DNA of 64,000 bases from Prorocentrum cordatum (GCA_963575745.1 CAUYUJ010018636.1:62001-126000), one strand, 5' to 3'. Positions 20,338 to 31,500 are shown, counted from the first letter of the stretch. Numbers and translations are program-made. Notes: a model not told the origin generated them from the sequence alone.

Positions 20338-20494
20338 GGCGATCCGGAACCTTTCCGTCGAGCGCCTGCACGCCCTGTTCGACGTCTTCTTCGGCTGTGT
20401 CACGGCGGTCACCGAGTTCGTCGGCTTCTTGCTCTTCGCCGTTTTGGCGCTGCACGTCGACCTGTGGTTACTCCTTGTCCTCCGCGTTTCCTGA
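20338..20494 (+). CDS. Membrane-helix C-terminal coding patch
   Basis: One frame reads AIRNLSVERLHALFDVFFGC, VTAVTEFVGFLLFAVLALHV and DLWLLLVLRVS, then TGA at 20492. It gives one or two hydrophobic helices after a Pro/Ala-rich lead, and competes with larger but compositional frames on both strands. It is plausible as the last exon of a membrane protein. No family is recognised. Confidence 0.3.
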
Positions 20495-20869
20495 GCCGCA
20501 GCGTGGCCCGCTTCTGTGCGCTCCGGTGCGTAGTTTAGGCCGTGGCATAGACGCTTCGCTCTGACAGCGCGCGGCTGTGCCGGTTGCGTTCGCGACCAAA
20601 AAAAGTATCCCCGCAAGCCCATTCAGCAACGATGCCCAGACGAGTTGCCCTGATCAGAGAAGTGGGGGGAGGGGGCAGACAGAAGAACCAACAGCTCGGG
20701 GGAAGCACTCATATTTTAGAATTGGGATGATGGGGGATGAATCGGAGGAGATGGAGGAGGACACGGAGGAGGGGGGGGGGAGGGAGGAATAGGAAGGAGG
20801 GATAATAACATTTGAAGATGCGGATATGGGGCGAGGAGGGCGAGCAGAAGGGCAGGAGGCTGCCTGGCT

Positions 20870-21080
20870 GTCCTTCGGAGTTTTTTGGGCTGTCTCTTGG
20901 GAGTTCCTTCGAGGCCGTTTTGGGCGTCGTGGGGGCCTCTTGACGGTCCCGGGGGCCTCTTGGAGAATCTTCGGTGCCTGGAGGGGCCTCTCGGGGCCTG
21001 CGAGGCGCTGGGGGCCTCTTGGGGTTTCCTCGGCGCCTTGCGGGGCCCTGTTTCGGTACTCTTAGGAGCCTTAGGGACCC
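20870..21080. repeat. CTTGGGGCCTCTTGG-type short repeat, block 3
   Basis: GGGGGCCTCTTG, GAGGCCGTTTTGGG and CTTAGGAGCCTTAGG units. The preceding 20730-20830 is GGA/GAT-rich. Confidence 0.65.
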
Positions 21081-21239
21081 TTGGGAGGCTCCAGAGGGGC
21101 GGGGGGGGGGAGGGGGGCATAGGGAGCGGCGGGATGGTGGGGAGGGTGGAGGCGGCGCGGTGGGGTGGTGGTGGAGGGGGAGGTCGGGCCATGCTGTTGC
21201 CATGTTATTGCCGTGCGATTGCCATGCAGGTTTTCTCTC

Positions 21240-21910
21240 CGGTCTATGCCTCCAAAACACAAGCGGATCGGGCGCGACAGGGCCCCCTTTGGCCCTCGTC
21301 CCTCAGGCCGCTTCCTCCTCCTCCTCCTCGCGCCTCCTCCAATTCTCCTGACGCTGACGAGGAGGAGGAGGTTATCTTTCCACGCTGCTTGTGGCGCCCC
21401 CCAACGGGAGGGCGCGAGCTCTGCGGCGTGTCCCGCCGCTGAACCCCCCCCGCCTGGAACATTGTAGCGCCGGGGGGGGGGAGACCCCCTCCCGGCAGGG
21501 CGGGGGCCGATGCGCGCGCCGACTTCGCCGCGGCAAGCGCAGGCCGAGCAAACTCGGTGGGAGACCCTGTCCTCCGCTTTATCATGGCGTGGGTTGGCGG
21601 GGCCTCGAAAAAATAGTGTTGAGGCCGCGAACGGTCTTGAGCCCAAGGCAAGGAGAGGGAGGCAACGAGTTGCGAGGAAACCCATTTGACCCGCGAGCGT
21701 CTACGTTTCCTCTACGCTCCACGCCTCCAAGACACAGGCGGATCGGGCGCGACAGGGCCCCTGTGGGCCCACGTCTTTCAGGCTGCCTCCTCCTCCTCGC
21801 GCCTCCTCACACTCCTCAGACGTTGACACTGACGATGACGAGGGGGATGAGGAGGTCATCTTTCCACGAGGCTTTTGGCGCCCCCCAACGGGAGGGCGCG
21901 AACTCTGAAG
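21240..21910 (+). repeat. Tandem duplication (period about 475 bp) of an exon-like segment
   Basis: 21242-21445 and 21717-21910 share GCGGATCGGGCGCGACAGGG, TCGCGCCTCCTC, TATCTTTCCACG / CATCTTTCCACG and GGCGCCCCCCAACGGGAGGG. One frame is kept in both copies: ASKTQADRARQGP, then an acidic run and EVIFPR-xWRPPTGGREL. This suggests a duplicated coding or gag-like segment, now broken by stops. Confidence 0.55.
21605..21710 (+). repeat. Dispersed repeat family R, copy 1
   Basis: GTTGAGGCCGCGAACGGTC, AAGGCAAGGAGAGGGAGGC and AACGAGTTGCGAGGAAACC are shared with 28372-28470. In both places TTGCCATGC-type 11-mers lie close by (21185-21230 and 28470 on). Confidence 0.65.
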
Positions 21911-22224
21911 ATCGCCGCTGAACCACGTTCTGTGCTCCCGACGCCGCACGCGTCTCGAGCCACGGGGACCACCTCGAGGGCCCCTGCCCGAATTGGAGGG
22001 GGGTCCTGGCCCCCGCTGCGCAGCACTCTTGGCACTGCTGTGTGCTTTCCTCGGATGCTGCCTCATCATCGCGCTCCTTCGCTGCCGCGGTGCCAGCCTT
22101 CGAGACCCTCCTGCGCTTTAGCCTCGGACCTCTCGGTCCCGGTCGCCCTGCGCCTCAGCATCAGGCCAACGCGGCCGCCTCATGCGCTCCTCATACCACG
22201 GCCAGGTCCGCAGCCGCCATGCTG
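21911..22224. other. No gene recognised
   Basis: GC-rich spacer between the tandem duplication and the minus-strand ORF. Short frames only. Confidence 0.4.
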
Positions 22225-23103
22225 CTAGCTACGCCCTGCGCCATGTCCCTCGCCTCCCACAGGTAGCCCTGGAAGGCGTAACTCCTGCACGTCGATCCCC
22301 GCGCCGTACAGCTGCCCCACGATGCCCGAGCCTGGCGGGACGAGGACTCGCATGTGGCCCTTGTGCACCAGGACCCACAGGATGTCCTCCTCCTTCTCCT
22401 TTTTCGTGAGCTCCGCCCCGATGATGAGCTCGACGGCCGCTCTGCCGTAGAAGTCCACGCGCACTGCGCCCAGGGCCTTATCTCGCAGCAAGTCTGGTGG
22501 GAGCGCCGCGTACATGCGGTAGTTTTTGTCGTGGTCCCGGTGCGTGAGATCGTGGCAGAAAATGCGGAGGTCTGCTTCCGTCTGGATCAGGAGCCCATGG
22601 ATCTCGCCCAGCGCGCTCTTCATGATCCTGGCAGCTCCGAGCATGCTCCTACGGAAGCGTGGACCCTTTTCCTGGACGGCAATCGCCGACGGCCACCCGC
22701 TCTCCGGCAAGATGGCATTGCCGATCATGTGTGGTGCCACGATGTTGATGAGGGCGCACTCCCGAAACTCGATGTCCGGTGGCTCGGTCGTCGAGCGGGG
22801 TAAGCCGTCGAGCGCCTCGACCGTCTTTGGGTCGAGCGCTAACTTGTCGCGGTAGTCCAGCATGGTCCAGGTGGCCCCTGCCAAGGTCAATGTGCCCGTG
22901 CCTGGCTCGTCGTCGTTCCCCCAGAGGATGGGGATCACTGTGGCCTTGCTCAGTGCGACCTCGCCCGCCTTGAACTTCTGGTAGTGCAGCTTCAGGAAGG
23001 CTTCCGCCGACTCCGCCAACTCTGGGCAGCCGAACTCCACCGCGTGCGCAGCAAGGGCCTCTACGTCGTAGGTCTCGCCCGCCTCCTTTTGCCCCCCGCA
23101 CAC
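22225..23103 (-). CDS. Hypothetical 292-residue ORF, best-preserved part of minus-strand cluster
   Basis: The translation is even and protein-like: EALAAHAVEFGCPELAESAE, FLKLHYQKFKAGEVALSKA, TVIPILWGNDDEPGTGTLTL, FRECALINIVAPHMIGNAIL, then RIFCHDLTHRDHDKNYRMY, GAVRVDFYGRAAVELIIGAE and ILWVLVHKGHMRVLVPPG. Another frame contains CQDTSSWKGC followed by PHSH upstream, so the true protein probably starts beyond 23103 after a frame break. No domain is recognised with confidence. A mobile-element polyprotein is a possibility because the whole 22-28 kb block is decayed and intronless. Confidence 0.55.
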   Translation of the reverse strand: MCGGQKEAGETYDVEALAAHAVEFGCPELAESAEAFLKLHYQKFKAGEVALSKATVIPILWGNDDEPGTGTLTLAGATWTMLDYRDKLALDPKTVEALDGLPRSTTEPPDIEFRECALINIVAPHMIGNAILPESGWPSAIAVQEKGPRFRRSMLGAARIMKSALGEIHGLLIQTEADLRIFCHDLTHRDHDKNYRMYAALPPDLLRDKALGAVRVDFYGRAAVELIIGAELTKKEKEEDILWVLVHKGHMRVLVPPGSGIVGQLYGAGIDVQELRLPGLPVGGEGHGAGRS

Positions 23104-24620
23104 GGTTACGGAGGCAGCAACCGAGAAGGCCCGTCGCCGTCACCACATGCTCGAGGGCCGGGTCAGTATCGACCTCCTTCCTGCCGTACCTCCTCGACCT
23201 CACCGGCTGTTTGGTCCTCCTGCTGGCCGTGGGTGTCGCATTCGCTGCGTTTCTTCTTCTTCGCCGCTGCTGTGGCCTTGGCGGCGGCGGCAGCTGCCGC
23301 TGGGGCTGGAGCGCCTGCGGCCGCCGCCTCGCCCGCCCGCTCGGAAGCCTCCTTAGTGTCGCGTTCCTGGCGCAGCGCGGCCAGCCTCTTGTCGCCTCCT
23401 CATGCGAACCGACATTCGGTCCCCCCTTCGGGCCGCCACGCTTGATGAGCTGCATCTGCACGGAACGGTCCAGCAAGCCGACTTCCCCGATGGGCTTGTG
23501 TGAGTGAGGGGACGCGGCATTGCGGCAGCCCTTCCAGCTGGAGGTGTCCTGGCAAATGGTGCGCCCGCTCGCGGGCGACTTGGGGCGGTGGTCGAGGCCG
23601 CGGCCGTACTCCTTGCGAGTCCGGGCTTGCCCAAGCAGGCCTGCGCCCCAGCGGCCCCCTGCTGCCCCCCCGCGCCCTGGCCCCCTGGGCCGCCACCTCC
23701 TCCACCTCCAGCTCCGCCCGCGCCCGCCTTGGGGCGGCCTGTCGGAGTCGGCTGCCCTGCCCCCGCTCTGGGGCGCCCCGTCAAGTGCGCCAGAGGCGCG
23801 GGCTGCGCAGCGTTGGAGCGGAAAGCAGTCTACCACTGCGACCTCTGAAGCTTGTTAAGACGCCTGACCTTGATGTGTGTCATGAAGTACTGGTCGGGCT
23901 CGTCCAGAAAGTAGGCGCGCGGCATCTTCAACCACGGCCCCAGGTCGTCAGCGCTCGCCAGGGCAGTGCGCGCGAATCGGACGCGGCCCCACGTCGGGTT
24001 CTCATCGCCCATGAGCTCCAGCATCTCAGCCCGCTTCATGGGTAGTTGTTCACCACCTGCCCGTCAGCTCGGCCCAGATGCAGAAGCTGACGTAGTCAGC
24101 CTCATCACTCATGCTGAGCAGCTGTTCTGCGGCCTTGACCTGCTGCTCGTAGTGCTCCTGCCCGTGGAAGCAGGACCGCGCCCAGGCCTCCAGCTTAGCG
24201 TCCTGGAACCAGTGCTGAGGTGTAGACGCATGCCTCCAACTTGTAGTCCTTCGGCGGGATGTAATTGTCCATGTCCGCATCCGACGTCTTGGGGAAGTTT
24301 GCGCAGCCGGGGCAGTAGTCCGGCATGTTCGCGCGATCGCGCCCCCACGTGCTGGAACGCCGCGAGGACGTGAGCGATCACGATGGCGATGCTCGTCGAG
24401 AACTTGATTGAGCGGGAGAGCGGCCTGGAGTTCTGCCCGACCGACCTCAGCGCGTGGAGCGCATCCTTGCCTAGCAGGCCCGGGGAGAGTGTGACCGTGT
24501 AGAATTCGCACCCCCTCGCCATGCGCACTAGCTGCCCCCCCGCGCGGCCGACGCTGGCGACAGTGCCCTCGGCCGCGCCGCCTGACTCCTCGGAGTGCTT
24601 GTTGGCCCGGCCCAGCTCCC
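23104..24620 (-). pseudogene. Frame-broken middle part of minus-strand cluster, CCCH-like finger
   Basis: Protein-like pieces alternate between frames: LVRELGRANKHSEESGGAAE and YTVTLSPGLLGKDALHALRS (24627-24340), DMDNYIPPKDYKLEACVYTS near 24270, HYEQQVKAAEQLLSMSDEAD near 24140, MKRAEMLELMGDENPTWGRV to MTHIKVRRLNKLQ (24039-23850), and CQDTSSWKGC with PHSHKPIGEVGLLD near 23570-23470. The last resembles a CCCH zinc finger lacking one cysteine. Frame jumps between pieces suggest indels. The order is consistent with one long protein. Confidence 0.45.
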
Positions 24621-26246
24621 TGACCAAGTTCTGCAGCCCTGTGCCGAGCTCCGACTAAGGTTGTCTGGCCCCACGGTTCAGCTCCTCCTGGGCCATCGAA
24701 GAGGCTCCTGCATGCCACTCGCGCGACCGCGTGACCCGCTCCGCGAACGACGTCTGCTGAGGCTGCCTCTCGGCCCATGGGGAGGTCGAGCTGGCCCCGC
24801 CTGATCCGTAGAACGCGCTCGGGTCGAAGGCTGCGGGCGCCTGCAGCGTTGACGGCCGCCCCCCGAAGCCGACAAAGCCCGGGCCCGGCGGCGCGCCCGG
24901 CCTGGGCCCCGACGGGGGCGGGCCCGGCGGGCAGACCCAGTGCGCGGGGGCGCCTGCGGGGCGCCCCAGGGCCTCGGGGGCGCAGGCATGGGCCCTGGGG
25001 CCTTCGCACAGGCCGCCCTCGCCCCCCATCGAGCTCTTTGCTCCGCGTCGCCAGACATCCGCGCGCCAGGCTGAGGCTGAGGCTGAGGCCGACTTCGCCG
25101 ATGACGCCGTCGTGCATCGCGTCCGCCGCCTCGATGAGCTCCGCCAGCAGCTCGTGTCTGCCCGCGCCGCCCTGGTGCGAGATGGCGCACGGCGCGCCAG
25201 CGTCCGTCTGGCCTTCTGCGCGCTTGCCGAGGTAGCTCGAGATGAGCGCCATGCGCGTGTCGTGCGCCCTCTGCTGCTCGTCCTGCGCTTGCGCCCCCCT
25301 GAGCTTCGCGTCGAAGTTGCCCCGCGTGTCCCTCCTCGTTGGAGTGGCGCTGCGACTCCTGGACTTGGTGCGCTTGGCCATGCAGTGCCTGCTGCGCTCT
25401 CTGTTGAGTGCGAAAGCCGACGCGGGGCTCCGGCTGCCCCCCGGAAGTTGGCGCCGCCCCCGTGGTCGGACAGCCTGATCGCCACCCCCGACTTCCAGCT
25501 GATGGCGGGGGGCTGGGCGCTCGCGAACTCGCCGAGGAGCTCCGCCCTGGGCGCTGGGAAAGCACTGTCCGGGATGGAGAAGGTCAAGCCCAGGCCCGCG
25601 GCCCCCTCGCTGCCCTCGGGGCGTCGTCCGCGCTGTGCTTGGCGAGGCCGACGAAGCGCGCGGGGAAGCTGCAGTCTGCGTCCCACTCGGCCTCGGCGTC
25701 CGCCAGAGTGTCTCGCGCGTGGACCAGCCAGGCCGATCCTGCCTCTGCCTCGGCCGGGCTTCCCCTCCTGGCCGCAGTGCCGGAGGGCTGCCGTCGGGCC
25801 TCCTGGCCCCCCTCCTGTCTGAGCGGCGGGCGCTGGCCTGGCGATCCCCCTCCGGTTGCGGCGTGCCCGAGCGGCTGCGCCAGCCCGCCGTTCGACCTGC
25901 AGCGTGGACCGCGCAGAGGGAGAAGCCGTCCTTCTCGACAGTCTTCTCGTGACTCTCGTAGATGCCTGCGCGACGCGGGCAGGCCCCGAAGGTGCGCGTG
26001 CCGCCCTCCTCCAGGGCATCGCGCGCATCCGAGATCGCCGCATCCTCGACCAGCAGGTAGACGGGTTCCTGCCTCGCGGTATCCCGACGGCACTTGGCGC
26101 TCAGGACCTGCGTGCCCCCCCTTGGCCTTGGTCATCTACGCGATCTGGTCGGCTTGGCAGACGGCGATGCTGGGCTCCGATTCAGTCCCCGAGTTGGGGT
26201 CCACCTCCTCAATATTGCCTGGCTTCTGCCCGGGTTTCGGGCGCTT
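24621..26246 (-). pseudogene. Arg/Pro/Ala-rich part of minus-strand cluster, frame-broken
   Basis: Best pieces: STLQAPAAFDPSAFYGSGGA, QQTSFAERVTRSREWHAG and MAQEELNRGA (24800-24660); MAKRTKSRSRSATPTRRDTR, GNFDAKLRGAQAQDEQQRAH and MALISSYLGKRAEGQTD (25381-25200); LLAELIEAADAMHDGVIGEV near 25140-25090. Long overlapping frames here are mostly composition. The pieces continue the same strand and order as the flanking parts of the cluster. Confidence 0.4.
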
Positions 26247-27197
26247 TCAGCGTCTATTCGCGCAGCAGCCGAACGCCTTGCAGCGCGCTTGTCCCGCCCC
26301 TCGGCACCCCAAGGCGCAGCGCATTCGACCTCCTGCCCCCGCCCGTTCCGCTGGGGTGAGCTCGGCCAGGTCGGACGCGTTGACTCGCGAGCTGTGGTCT
26401 GCCACGCGCGACGAGCTGACGCGCACCATCGGCCAGTCGCCCTCGGGGAGGCTGCATGGGGAGGCCGCGCACAGGTAGACCTGGCCGATACCCTCGTCGT
26501 CCCTAGTAGCCTCCAGGTCGGTCTTCAGATGGCGGTGGGAGCTGCCCTTCGCGTTCTTGAACTTCTAGACGCACCCGTGACGAGTGATGCGGCCGCCCCT
26601 GAGGGGCCCTTGCTCGAGCCGCGCAACAGAGCCGCCAGACTTGACGACGAGGTTGTTGGGCGTCATCTTCTCGGCTCCTCCTCCACGCGCTCGGATCTCA
26701 CTCCTGATGTAGTCCTCATCCACCGCCTTCGCCTCGCTCGGCCCATGCCATACAATCGCGGCCGTGGGGTCGCCGTCCAGAGCCACCATGACGTCGTGCC
26801 CCGTCTTGCTGCCACCAGCGAACCCCCTCGGCGCCCCGATGAGAACCGAGGTGCATGCCCAAACCGCGCGCACGAACCATGCCATGAAACCCAGCGCAGG
26901 CCCGAGCACCGTAGCCACCACCATGGCCTCGAGTCCCATGGCTGCCCACTGTAGTCAAACCCAGTTCTCGCCGAAGAGCTACTTGCCCATCGCGTCGACC
27001 AAGCCTATGAGGAAGGTGATCAGCTGATGAAGCAGGGCGCCCAGGGCATGGCCCAGCTTCTCGCCGATCCACTTCAGCACCATCTCCACCCACGCGCTGA
27101 CCCGAACCAATCCGGCGGGCGAGGCTGATGCGGCAGTGTCGGGGGGAGGGCCCGGCGCGGCCTGGGTAGCCTTCTCCTCCCTGGTCGTGTTGCCCAC
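26247..27197 (-). pseudogene. Membrane-helix ORF with three in-frame stops
   Basis: One frame runs from ATG 27197 to TAG/TGA positions at 26979, about 26955 and 26565 and ends at 26247; sense is kept across each stop. It reads MGNTTREEKATQ, VEMVLKWIGEKLGHALGAL, LHQLITFLIGLVDAMGK, stop, LFGENWV, stop, LEAMVVATVLGPALGFMAWF, VRAVWACTSVLIGAPRG, GHDVMVALDGDPTAAIVWHG and, after the third stop, VYLCAASPCSLPEGDWPMVR plus a Cys-rich end (RCALGCRG, CKAFGCC). It has two or three hydrophobic segments and a cysteine cluster. The family is unknown. Confidence 0.5.
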
Positions 27198-27289
27198 GCT
27201 CGGGGGTTCCTCGGGCGGCGGCGGTGGGGGGGTCCCTCTGGGCTGGCCTCCTCACGCGGCTTCGCCTCCGCCTGCGCGGCATCGGCGTC

Positions 27290-27655
<366 letters not shown>

Positions 27656-27659
27656 CTCG

Positions 27660-28060
27660 CTGGAACGCTGACCGCTACGGGCGGAGCGCACGCCCAGACC
27701 GGCCATGGTTGGCGGCGGGTCCGTGGCCAGGGGCTCGGCAGGTGCGGGGAGCGCCGCGGTCAGAGGTGGCCCCTCGGGCGTTTCGACCGCTGGCAGCTCA
27801 TCTCCGCCCGCGTCTGAGCAGCTGGCCTCGCCCTGGTTGTCAGGCTGGTCGGGCTGCTCCTCTTCTTCGTCGCCCGGCCCCGCCCGCTCATTTCCTTCCT
27901 CTTCGGGCCCGAGCATGGTGGCGGACGCGTGGACCGTGGCGTACCAGTTGACTCCGAAAGAGACGTCGAGCCACGTTGCCAGCGCACCCGTGGCCAGGGC
28001 CAGGGTGCACTCCAGCCCGTGGACAGGCCTCATCCTCCTCACTCGCTGCGCCTCCTGGAG
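27660..28060 (-). pseudogene. N-terminal acidic/membrane part of minus-strand cluster
   Basis: One minus frame reads LQEAQRVRRMRPVHGLECTL, ALATGALATWLDVSFGVNWY, ATVHASATMLGPEEEGNERA, GPGDEEEEQPDQPDNQGEAS and VETPEGPPLTAALPAPAEPL, then enters the trinucleotide tract in frame. It offers one hydrophobic segment followed by an acidic tail. It is the upstream end of the 22-28 kb coding block. Farther upstream the sense is lost in Arg/Ala-rich composition. Confidence 0.4.
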
Positions 28061-28371
28061 CCTCCAGCGCTGCACGGCTGCTCGCCGCCGCGGCGCCCCT
28101 CGCCACGAAGGCGCCGCGTGGCAGCGCTGGGCTGGGCCCGGGGGGGCCCGGCCTGTCCTCCTGCGCCCTTCGCGCCGACTGGCGCCTCGACGCCGCGGCG
28201 CCCCTCGCCGCGAAGGCGCCGCGCGGCGGCGCCGAGCTGAGCCCGCTCGGGCCCGGGCCGCCAACTCCGCGTCTCGTGGGAGGTGGCGCGGAGGGTCTGG
28301 GGAGTGAGCCCAAGCCAGGCGGCCCGGAGGTGAGCGGGTGCGTGATATGGCCCCGCCTGCCCACCTCCACA

Positions 28372-28470
28372 AAGTGGTGCAGAGGCCGCAAGCGGCCCTG
28401 AGCCAAAGGCAAGGAGAGGGAGGCAACGAGTTGCGAGGAAACCAATTGTTCTCGCGAGCGTTTACTTGCC
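28372..28470 (+). repeat. Dispersed repeat family R, copy 2
   Basis: GAGGCCGCAAGCGGCCCTGA, AAGGCAAGGAGAGGGAGGC and AACGAGTTGCGAGGAAACC match 21605-21710. It ends where the 11-bp array begins. Confidence 0.65.
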
Positions 28471-29790
28471 ATGCAGTTGCCATGCTATTGCCATGCAGCT
28501 GCCACGCAGTTTGTCGTGGTATTGCCATGCTGTTGCAATGCTGTTGCCATGCCATTGACATGCAGGTGCCATGCAATTGCCATGCGGTCGCCATGCAGTT
28601 GTCATGCTATTGCCATGCGATTGTCATGCAGGTGCCATGCTATGGTCGTCTTATGGCCATGCGATTGCCATGCTATTGCCATGCGATTGCCATGCGGTTG
28701 CCATGCTGTTGTCACGCGATTGCCATGCAGATGCCATTTTTTTGCCATGCTGTTGCCCTGCTATTGCCATCCGATTGCAATGCAGTTGCCATGTAATTGC
28801 CATGCAGTTGCCATGCTTTTGCCACCCGATGGCAATGCAGCGCCATGCGAATGCCATGCAGTTGCCATGCTATTGTCATGCGATTGCCATTAATTTGCCA
28901 TGCGATTGTCATGATATTGCAATGCCACTGCTGGTCAATTGCCACGAAGCTGTCATGCTATTGCCATGTCATTGCCATGCAGTTCCATACAGTGGCCATG
29001 CGATTGACATGCAGTTGCCATGCGATTGCCGTGCCAGTGCCATGCGGTTGCCATGCAGTTGCCATGATGTTGCCATGCGATTGTCATGCTCTTGCTGTGA
29101 TATTGCTTTGCTATTGCCATGCAGTTGCCATGCTAGTGCCATGCAGTTGCCATGTTAGTGACATGCATGTGCCATGCAGTTGTCATGCTGTTGCCATGCC
29201 ATTGCCATGCAGTTGCCATGCTAGCATCATGCATTGCCATGTTAATGCCTTGCGAGTGCCATGCAGTTGCCATGCTATTTCCATGCGATTGCCATGGGCC
29301 ATGCAGTTGCCATGCCATTACCATGCTGTTGCCATGTAGTTGCCATGCTATTACTATTCTATTGTCATGCCATTTCGGTGCCGGTGTCATGCTATTGCCA
29401 CACAGTTGCCCTGTTATGGTCATGCTATTTCCGTGCGAGTGTCATGCAGTTGCCATGCAATTGCCATGCAGGTGCCTTTTTATTACCACTCGATTGCCGT
29501 GCGACTGCCATGCAGTGGCCATGCGATTGCCATGCAGTTGCCATGCTATGGCCATGCGATTGCCATGCAGTTGCCATGCTAATGCCATGCAGTTGCCATG
29601 CTATTGTCATGCGATTGCCATTAATTTGCCATGCGATTGTCATGCTATTGCAATGCCACTGCTGGTCAATTGCCACGAAGTTGTCATGCTATTGCCATGC
29701 TGTTGTTATGCCATGGAGATGCCGCTGCCGTGCTAGTACCATGCATGCAGCTGCCATGCAGTTGCCATGCAGTTGGCATGCTGCATGGCA
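28470..29790. repeat. 11-bp repeat array, unit TTGCCATGCNR
   Basis: About 120 imperfect units of TTGCCATGC plus two variable bases (AG, TA, GA, TG) form a 1.3-kb array. A segment of about 140 bp (AATGCCATGCAGTTGCCATG, then AATTTGCCATGCGATTGTC and TGCTGGTCAATTGCCACGAA) occurs at 28850-28960 and again at 29580-29690, showing higher-order duplication. Frames on both strands open because the unit lacks frequent stops. Confidence 0.97.
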
Positions 29791-30193
29791 AGAGCTTGGC
29801 AGTAACATTGTGATCGCATTGTCAAATCCTGTCCATTTCATGGCACTAGCATAGCCATAGCGGGCCCACTGAAAGGGTGCAATTCCTTATTTGTTTTCAG
29901 GGGCTCCCGAAGCCAGACTAGTAATTTCATCACAGGCAAACGTGTTGTTGTCAGGTTCGCGCGTGATATCGATGGCGCTCGGTGTTTGGATCCGCGCTCA
30001 TGTGTCCCCTTTCGAAGTTCGAAGCTCGACGATGTCAGACACTTCTCCCAACAGCCTGACAACTCAGAAGCACGCGAAGCGCACGCGTGGTTCTAGTGTA
30101 CATATGCTTTTCTGCGCGCTGAGAGGAGGGTGTTTAAGAGGTGGAGGAGAATGACGGGGAGGACGACGAGATGTATCTTGTAAAGTCGAACAG
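29791..30193. other. No gene recognised
   Basis: Less GC-rich spacer with short frames; ends in AACAG at 30189-30193, a possible splice acceptor for the next patch. Confidence 0.4.
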
Positions 30194-30830
30194 GAGCTCA
30201 GGGCTCTGTCCATCGCCCCGCTGGGACCGTTCGTCCAGGATCTGCAGTACACCGTGGAGGAGGTCGGCAGTCGCAAGACGCAGGAGCCAGCCTCGTTCGA
30301 CCCCCGAGTCCTGGTGGGGATCTTGTCGCCGGAGGGCACTCCATACTTGGAACGGCTGGGCGCCGAGGTCGCCAAATTGACCGCCGGCCCTTCGGAGAAG
30401 AAGGAGGACAACAAGGAGGACAACCGCGAAGCTTTCCGCAAGGTGCCCCTTCTCTGCAAAGCCTTGGCGGGCGTGCTTGGCGGGCAGCCCAACGACATCC
30501 TCGACGGCGGGCTGGCGGCGGGGGCCAGTCTACACGCCATGACCACTGTGAAGCGCAGGTTGATGGACAGGCTGCGGAGCGAGCGCGAGCAGATGGACGC
30601 GGCCTGGTCGAGGCTGAGGGCCCACTTCGCCTTCCCCAACAACAGCTGCCCCCCGCGGATGCTGCTCGCGACCCTCTTCTCCACGCGCGCCGTCCAGGAC
30701 CTGGCCAGGCTCACCCAGCTCCAGGACGGCAAGGCGGAGAGCCTGGCTGCGGCGCTCGGCCTGCTGATGCTTCGCAGCGTGCGCGTCGCCCAGCTGGATC
30801 TCTGCGCGGCCCTCAGCCAGGATGCCCGGG
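30194..30830 (+). CDS. Exon-like coding patch, about 210 residues
   Basis: Following an AACAG acceptor the frame is open for more than 200 codons: ELRALSIAPLGPFVQDLQYT, VEEVGSRKTQEPASFDPRVL, VGILSPEGTPYLERLGAEVA, KLLCKALAGVL-like and LGGQPNDILDGGLAAGASLH, KRRLMDRLRSEREQMDAAWS and QDLARLTQLQDGKAESLAAA. It is helical, charged and evenly composed. Sense is lost near 30830, where a CTTGGGGCC-type repeat begins, so a donor (GC or GT around 30828-30834) is likely. No family is recognised. Confidence 0.5.
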
Positions 30831-30837
30831 CTGTGTG

Positions 30838-31012
30838 TGAGAGGCCTCTTGGATCTTGGATGTTCGTTGGCACCTCGAGGGGAGCCTCTCGGGAGCCTCG
30901 TCGAGGGCGGCCGAGAAGCCTCTTGGGGGCCCCCTTGGGGGGTAGGGGGTCTCTTTGGGGCCTCCTGGGGGCCTCTTGGGGCCTCTGGAGGGCGCCAGCG
31001 GCACCTCCGAGC
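30838..31012. repeat. CTTGGGGCCTCTTGG-type short repeat, block 4
   Basis: GAGGCCTCTTGG, GGGGCCTCCTGGGGG and GCCTCTTGGGGCCTC units directly after the exon-like patch, probably intronic. It is followed by MITE-A copy 6. Confidence 0.7.
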
Positions 31013-31079
31013 CGAGCTTGGCCAGTCCAGGCCGGGACCCCGGGGGGGATGCAGCTGCCGACCTCGGGAGGGCGTAAGC

Positions 31080-31229
31080 TGAAGTCGGGCATGACCCCCT
31101 GCGGGAGGGGTATTCAGAACAAGTGGAAGAACATATGGCGGCGATTTTTTTGTCACGTTTGGTGATATGGTTTGACCAGTTTTCATTGATCTTCCAGAGT
31201 CCGCCCGTAGGAGGACACGCCCGACCTAA
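31080..31229 (+). mobile_element. MITE-A copy 6
   Basis: A 150-bp element from TGAAGTCGGGCA to CCCGACCTAA. The flanking 8-mers GCGTAAGC and ACGTAGGC match at 6 of 8. Confidence 0.85.
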
Positions 31230-31339
31230 ACGTAGGCACCAGTCTTGGGTCCAGAAGGGGCCCGGCCAGGATCGGTAACCCCTGAGGGTCTTCTGTTTTT
31301 TCGTCCCCCCCTCCTTTTCACTCGGCGGTGAGTAGGACT

Positions 31340-31500
31340 GGTCCTAAAACCTCCTCCTCCTCCTCCTCCTCCTCTTCCTTCACCTCCTCCCCCTCCTCAT
31401 CTTCCTCCTCCTCCTCCTACTCCTCCTCCTCCTCCTCTCCCTTCTCCTGCTCCTCCTTCTCCGCCTGCTCCTCCTCCTCGTTCTCCCCCCGTTCCGCCTC
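31340..31500. repeat. TCC-rich pyrimidine tract
   Basis: About 150 bp of imperfect TCC repeats; the Ser- and Arg-rich frames over it are composition. Confidence 0.9.

Noticed and set aside
19350-20622. Overlapping ORFs of 150-270 codons on both strands
   Set aside because: Very high C content makes stops rare in every frame; only the hydrophobic patch at 20338-20494 had independent support.
21185-21230. A separate gene start near the short TTGCCATGC block
   Set aside because: The block is a small stretch of the same 11-bp repeat as 28470-29790 and opens frames by composition.
28470-29790. CRISPR-like regular repeats
   Set aside because: No spacers of constant length separate the repeats; the array is a simple 11-bp tandem in a eukaryotic context.
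28338-29854. Eight overlapping Cys/His/Met-rich or Trp/Asn/Met-rich ORFs
   Set aside because: Direct translations of the 11-bp TTGCCATGC array on both strands.
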